A DNA stretch of 13,230 nt from positions 37,501 through 50,730 of the forward strand of contig JABUQX010060129.1 of the NCBI GenBank assembly GCA_015478945.1, in the 5' to 3' direction. How positions within the stretch are numbered: position 1 is the first letter of the stretch; the number at the start of each line of letters is the position of its first letter. The notes beneath the pieces were generated by a model. It saw only the letters and a list, made by a program, of their open reading frames with translations, was not told where the DNA came from and did not search any database. Shown one piece after another: positions 8,563 to 13,230 of this stretch. A program made the translations under genes and the position numbers. The stretch is from Trachelipus rathkii (lineage: Eukaryota; Arthropoda; Malacostraca; Isopoda; Trachelipodidae).

Positions 8563-8760
8563 CAAAATACTAAAGGAAAGATTTAAAAATTGGTAATAAA
8601 AGTGGAACATAGCTATCATTCAGATAAATAGAAATACACCAAGTTTGCCAGAAATCCATCGTGAAGTTTAAAGTCATTTCGATTCATTTAAAAATATTAA
8701 TTTTACAGCCGAAGCTGTAGATATAGTATAAGTCCTTTTCCAATTGTAAATTAAGATTAA
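8563..8760 (+). pseudogene. Possible third PLE endonuclease-like remnant
   Basis: Order-preserving short matches to unit B are seen: ACTAAAG and AAATTGGTAATA (8570-8605) with ACTAAAG and AAATTTGTAATA (5452-5490), ACATAG and CTATCATTCAGAT with ACATAG and CTATCAGATTATTC, and CAGCC...AGTATAAGTCC with CAGCC...AGTATAAATTCC (5626-5652). An ungapped run of about 50 bases from AGTATAA looks roughly half identical. The offset is about 3.08-3.12 kb. There is no open frame and no recognisable YIG. In DNA this A+T-rich such matches can be chance, so confidence is low. Confidence 0.22.
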
Positions 8761-9507
8761 GTGTACTGGAACTTAAGTTAAGTGGATAATGAATTTTTAA
8801 ACTATTATTTATTAAACATGTAAATAAATTTCATTTTCATATGGATTCTTTGCAAAAATTAGTTTTTTAGAAATTTAAATTATATTGTCAATCACAAAAA
8901 ATAATAAAGTATTGAATTATTAATTACTGTTAAACTATATTTAGAACTACGATGACTTAATTTAATAGTAGTTCTGGTGGAATTATCGTTTTAGTACTTT
9001 GATACTTTAGCATTGAGAAGTTTCTTCATATTTTCTTACTCCTTTAGTTGGACTGAATGTGCTTTTATGATGTAATTATATTTATTCCCCTCAAATGTAT
9101 AATTAAAGTATTTTCATATTATTTATTAAATGTTGTGTAGTTAATTACGTTATATAAAGACATATAATATAAGTTGGATCTTTATTAGGTATATATATAT
9201 GTTTTATAGTTTTATATATATAATATAGAGTATATATAAAACTATAGATTACCTATTTCTTTTCATTTTTAAGGATTTCTTTCAAAATTATCATGAGTGT
9301 TTCCTACTCTGAGAGTTATTTTATAAATATATTTAGGTATTTTAATATATTAGAAGTTGCTAGATTATTTGTATTAGTAATATATAGTTATATCATTATT
9401 TAATATAATGTATATGTTAAGAGGTCGTGATAGTATAGTTTATTTATGACATTTATTGGATATAGTTGAGGAGGGGTTTTGAGTTTATATAATTTTATGT
9501 TAGCTGA
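8761..9507. other. A+T-rich DNA, T-rich on the + strand, no gene seen
   Basis: No coding frame is seen. It contains the 16-bp inverted repeat at 9205-9246, and is otherwise unremarkable old intergenic sequence. Confidence 0.55.
9205..9246. repeat. Perfect 16-bp inverted repeat
   Basis: TATAGTTTTATATATA (9205-9220) is the exact reverse complement of TATATATAAAACTATA (9231-9246), with a 10-base spacer. It includes AGTTTT/AAAACT, so it is not merely a (TA)n self-match. It could extrude as a cruciform or be the fused ends of a small inverted-repeat element. No target duplication is visible. Confidence 0.6.
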
Positions 9508-9668
9508 GTTATTAGTATATATAATTAATATGATATAATTATATATTGTGATAATATATATTATATATATATATATTTTATATTATATATATATAAATAT
9601 ATATATTATTATAATAATATTAATATTATTAGTAATAATAATTATATAATTAAATTATATATATAGTA
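9508..9668. repeat. (TA)n / TTA simple-sequence tract
   Basis: Almost pure A+T of TATATA, TAATAT and TTATTA units. Several self-complementary runs could fold. Confidence 0.8.
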
Positions 9669-9826
9669 TGTAAATTCATCTAATATTGTACGAAAAAAAT
9701 TATTTAGAATATGATTATTCCTTGCATATAAATAAGATAATGTAGATATTTTTAAAATTGTAATGAGCTTTCAATTTTGCTTTGGAGGAAATTTCATCTC
9801 GTTTTAATCCAAGTCTGCTATTGAGA

Positions 9827-10190
9827 GCAATTAATAATAATAATTAGATTTATATAAATAATATTATGAATATTGAGAGAGAGAGATAAATAATAATAAT
9901 AATAATTAATAATAATAATAAAGATAGATAAATTAAAATATAATAATAATAATTTAATTAGATGATAATAATAATGATTTAAATAGTTAATAATTTATAA
10001 TTTAATAATTTTTATATGTATGATTATAATAATAATTATATTATAGTATATAGATAATAATATATGTATCTGTGTATGAGGTAGTAATAAATAATAATAA
10101 TAAGTGATAATGATGATGATAGAGGTGGGTATATTAATTATTATATAATTTGATTAATAATAATAATAATAATAAATAATAATAATTGAG
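9827..10190. repeat. (TAA)n microsatellite cluster with a (GA)6 run
   Basis: Repeated runs of TAATAATAATAA, best at about 9891-9920 and 10153-10187, are interrupted by GATGATGA-like variants (about 10108-10120). A (GA)6 run lies at 9875-9886. TAA is consistently on the + strand, unlike the TTA tracts further right. Confidence 0.85.
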
Positions 10191-10199
10191 TAGAAATAT

Positions 10200-10800
10200 T
10201 AAATATATACTAATGTAATGTAATATAAACATAAAAATATGTATATAGAATAAAAGAAATATTGAAAACTACATTATCTAATTTACAGAATAAATACAAG
10301 CCATACCGACAATTCCTCTTAAAATGAGAAAAGATAGTCTTTTTAGTTATACTAACTAGGTTTCAGATACAAGCTTTGCTAAATGACTCTGTTGAGTTAT
10401 TATTTGTGTAGAAGCTTTAAAATCTCATTCATGTGCCTACTTTGGTATATCGTTCATATACAAAAGCTTATATAAACTTTCGAAATATACATGTGGAATA
10501 AGAAAAGATATTCCCACTGAGAGCTCCTATTGTATATTTTGTATTAGCTAAGGAAGGAAATGAACTTCCATATACCCTGTTAATAGGACACTTTGCGAGT
10601 GTGCAATAGAGTGTAGAATAATTCACTTTGGTAACTGTTGTCGGCATTTAAGCCTGCTATATCTGTACAGTTTTACATATTTATTTAATACATTTATGTT
10701 ACTCATTTGACGACTTTGTAATGCCCTACTGTACTTTGTATATGTTAATTATAGAGACGTAAAGTTAATTGCCTCAAGATAATATAAATATTTATAAACG
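10200..10800. other. More complex intergenic segment, no gene recognised
   Basis: About 500 bases here are less repetitive than the flanks, with balanced composition around 10260-10760. Short frames exist, for example IPTESSYCIFCIS near 10512-10550, but none has convincing exon boundaries. A small hairpin, GGAAG and CTTCC, lies at 10553-10570. Confidence 0.45.
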
Positions 10801-11515
10801 TAATAATAGATATATATATCATATATATTATAAATCATAAAATATTAAATTTTCTTTTTGCTTCTACTTTAATATTCATTTATATATATCTTTTCTATTA
10901 TTTTATCATATATAATTTTATTATATATATATATTATATATTATATTATTATTATTTTATTATATATATATATATTATTTATTATTTATATATTATTTAT
11001 AATATTATAGATTATATTATTATTTATTATTATATATTATATATTATATATATATTATATATATATATATATTTAATTATATATATTTAATTTATATTAT
11101 AATAATTATATATAATATATATATAGAATAATATATGATTATATATTGTATATAATAGTTTTAAAAAATAAAATTATAACTACGTTTTACATATTAATTT
11201 TAATATATATTATCAATCTAATATTAATTCTTAATTTTATTATCATATTATGTTATATATAATTATTATAATAATTATTATATCATAAAGTCGGTAATGA
11301 GTATAATATATATATAATTTATATAATATATGTATACCTATATATAAATACATATATATGAGTACGTATACTCATATATATATATAGTATATATTAGATT
11401 ATTAAGTAGTAGTAATTATATTATTATTTGTTATTTTGTTTATATATGTATAAATGTAAGTAAAACATATTATTATATTATATTAATTATATATATTTTA
11501 AATAATATTTATATA
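10801..11515. repeat. Long (TA)n / (TTA)n tract
   Basis: Dominated by TATATA, TTATTA and TATTTA units with a few complex interruptions (11165-11230, 11285-11300, 11400-11460). It includes the inverted repeat at 11352-11381. Confidence 0.8.
11352..11381. repeat. Perfect 13-bp inverted repeat with CGTA loop
   Basis: ATATATATGAGTA (11352-11364) pairs with TACTCATATATAT (11369-11381) around CGTA. The GAGTA/TACTC part is not simple repeat. It lies inside a long TA-rich tract. Confidence 0.55.
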
Positions 11516-12050
11516 GGCGCAAAACATCGAGCATATTATCTCTTCATTTCGCAACATGTGGTAGTTCTAAATACTCGGAGATAGGCTAAATAAAGTAATA
11601 TTCTATTATTACTCATTCCCACTATATTATCTTATATGTTTAATAATCTATATAATTAAAAATATATACATTTATTGCAATATTATAAACATACTTACAT
11701 ATTATTATTAGTATTATATTATATTATTATTATTATTATTATATTAATGTGATGGTAATTAGTGTAAAATTTAGGGGTGTTTTAGATTAAGAATATATAT
11801 ATATAGTGATGTTATTTTGTATTTTATTTATTATTATTATTATTTATTTTAAGTGAGCTTTAGTTTAGATGTGTTGATGATGATGTTAATTATATATTTA
11901 TTTATGTATTTATATATTAAATATATTATATATGAGTAATATAGTTATGTTGGATATATCATATTGTATTGATTATTTTATGATAGATTTGAATTTTTAT
12001 ATTTTATAGGATATTATGTTTTATTTATTTAGATGAGTGTTAGATGATTG
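11516..12050. other. Mixed A+T-rich DNA with (TTA)n runs, no gene seen
   Basis: A complex patch at 11516-11600 (GGCGCAAAACATCGAGC start) has no open frame. (TTA)n runs lie near 11700-11745 and 11825-11850. The rest is T-rich. Confidence 0.55.
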
Positions 12051-12705
12051 ATATTTATATATATAAGTTTATTTATTTATTATTATAATATTACTATTAT
12101 TATTATATTTTTTGTTGTTATATATATATTATATATATTTATAGTTAATTTTAATATTTTTTAATATATATTTTATATATATATATATTATATATATATA
12201 TATATATTATATTATATATTATATATTATATATTATTTTATATATATTATTTTATATATTATATTAATTATTATATTAATTTTATTATATATATATTATT
12301 ATTATATTTATATATATATATATATTTATATTATATAATATATTTATAATATATATTAATTATATAATATATATATATATTATAGATTTAATAATATATA
12401 TATTATTAATTATATTAATATATAATATAGTATTTATATACATTATTAATTAATTATTTATAGTAGTTATAGTGAGTTTAGGTATATACATGTATTAATA
12501 TAATATATTAATATTAATATTAATTAATATATATATATTATTATTATATATATAGTATAATATTTATATAATTAATTATATTAATTATATTAATATAAAT
12601 ATATTATTATAATAATTATTATATAATTTATTTAATATTAAATATTATATATATATAATATAATATAAATATATTTTATTAATTATAATATATAATATAT
12701 ATTAG
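12051..12705. repeat. Very long (TA)n / (TTA)n tract
   Basis: Nearly pure A+T of TATATA, TTATA and TAATAT units for about 650 bases. It ends abruptly at AGCTGGCC (12703-12710), where ordinary sequence with exon-like segments starts. Confidence 0.85.
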
Positions 12706-12814
12706 CTGGCCTCTTTTAATATAGTGTGCTAAGTTGAAAAAATTAAACTTAACTTAATTAATATTGAGTCGATCACCCACCAAATTAATTTGTTCTAGAT
12801 AGTTAGCTACCTAG

Positions 12815-12889
12815 TTTCGAGATATACTGAATATTAGTCCAATAGTTAAAATGATGAACCCTGATGACCTCATCGGTCTTAGATTATGA
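12815..12889 (+). other. Exon-like open segment upstream of the candidate terminal exon
   Basis: After TACCTAG at 12808-12814, which is acceptor-like, the frame is open for 24 codons to the TGA at 12887. It reads FRDILNISPIVKMMNP and DDLIGLRL. It includes ATG ATG at 12851-12856. No clear donor follows: AGATTATG at 12881 lacks GT. The text is more protein-like than its surroundings, but it is short and its frame differs from the exon at 12957. It may be coding sequence of the same gene or chance. Confidence 0.2.
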
Positions 12890-12956
12890 ATGATTATCTA
12901 TAATAAGGGGACTTTATTTAACGATTGGGTTTACAATTGTATATGCTATTCCTTCA

Positions 12957-13046
12957 GGTAAAAAAGATATACAAGTTGGCGTAAGAGATATGAGCCAAGA
13001 TGAATGGGAATTTATAAAAGAGAACGAAGAAAGAGTTCATCCTTAA
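12957..13046 (+). CDS. Candidate terminal exon of an unrecognised gene (29 codons plus stop)
   Basis: A pyrimidine-biased TATGCTATTCCTTCAG ends at 12956 like a splice acceptor. From 12957 the frame GGT AAA AAA GAT gives 29 codons to the TAA at 13044. It contains VGVRDMSQDEWEFI and ends KENEERVHP, a charged, helix-like composition with tryptophan and no simple-sequence bias, unlike chance frames in this DNA. The same frame is open upstream to 12894 (IRGLYLTIGFTIVYAIPS), so the exon could be longer with no splice at 12956. CAG/GTAAAA at 12954-12962 also resembles a donor, which would instead put the coding part on the left. ATTAAA at 13088-13093 could be the polyadenylation signal. The family is not recognised. 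The rest of the gene would lie to the left, beyond at least 0.8 kb of repeats. Confidence 0.4.
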   Translation, partial: GKKDIQVGVRDMSQDEWEFIKENEERVHP

Positions 13047-13087
13047 TTTCGATCAATATGAAATATATATTTATTTAAATTTTCGTA

Positions 13088-13093
13088 ATTAAA
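13088..13093 (+). promoter_or_regulatory. Possible polyadenylation signal ATTAAA
   Basis: ATTAAA lies 42 bases after the TAA that ends the candidate terminal exon. It is the commonest variant of the animal AATAAA signal. In A+T-rich DNA it can occur by chance. A T-rich TTTTTT at 13106-13111 follows within the range of a downstream element. Confidence 0.25.
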
Positions 13094-13230
13094 GTATGTT
13101 AAGCCTTTTTTAGTCAGTCAAGTGGAATGTGTGTCTTAATTTATCTGGTGGTATCATTCATACATTTATATTGGTAGAGAAATTGCTTTTGCTCTTCATT
13201 CGAAGTTAGGAGACGATTGAATTCCTGTAT

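Noticed and set aside
10512..10550. Short frame IPTESSYCIFCIS with a CxxC
   Set aside because: No second metal-binding pair, no exon boundaries, and a stop follows at once.
9827..12705. Regularly spaced repeats as a possible CRISPR array or tandem satellite
   Set aside because: These are mono-, di- and trinucleotide simple sequences without unique spacers or a longer repeat unit.
12860..12885. CTGATGA followed by a small hairpin, like a hammerhead ribozyme core
   Set aside because: CTGATGA and a stem II-like ACC/GGT hairpin are present, but the required GAAA after the stem is replaced by CTTA, and no stem I or III partner was found. It is also far from the PLE.

Overview
This window looks like nuclear DNA from an animal, most likely an invertebrate with a very A+T-rich genome. 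There is no bacterial gene layout. Most of the sequence is (TA)n, (TTA)n or (TAA)n tract or old A+T-rich intergenic DNA. The clearest coding remains belong to a Penelope-like retroelement (PLE), a class of eukaryotic retroelement, and a few short exon-like islands have splice-site-like edges. Species and phylum cannot be fixed from the sequence. A+T content was judged by eye, not counted.

The best supported feature is a decayed PLE on the + strand, about 3814-5720 (called unit B). It has a continuous 149-codon open stretch for the N-terminal part of the reverse transcriptase, ending in the family hallmark PKLHK...LRP at 4348-4386. It also has frameshifted pieces of the palm and thumb, including YR/KPT at 5018-5033 split by one extra base, and a GIY-YIG endonuclease (GI/Y at 5464-5473, YIG at 5507-5515). 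Domain order and spacing fit a full-length PLE reading frame broken by small indels and stops. A second endonuclease block lies upstream at about 2290-2560, with short matches to the reverse transcriptase region near 924-1012. These keep an offset of about 3.1-3.17 kb from unit B, as expected of an old head-to-tail pair. A weaker third endonuclease-like block lies at 8563-8760.

Right of the PLE come A+T-rich intergenic DNA and a sharply bounded G+C-rich island at 7316-7483. The island can fold into long nested hairpins and carries long open frames on both strands. A smaller G+C-richer island at 8246-8353 ends in a donor-like CAG/GTAGAT and contains the palindrome TGACGTCA. From 8.8 to 12.7 kb there is mostly simple-sequence DNA with several perfect inverted repeats. 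The last 500 bases are more complex and contain a plausible terminal exon (12957-13046) with acceptor, stop and a possible polyadenylation signal.

Apart from the PLE parts, no set of genes working together is visible. The PLE is almost certainly dead.
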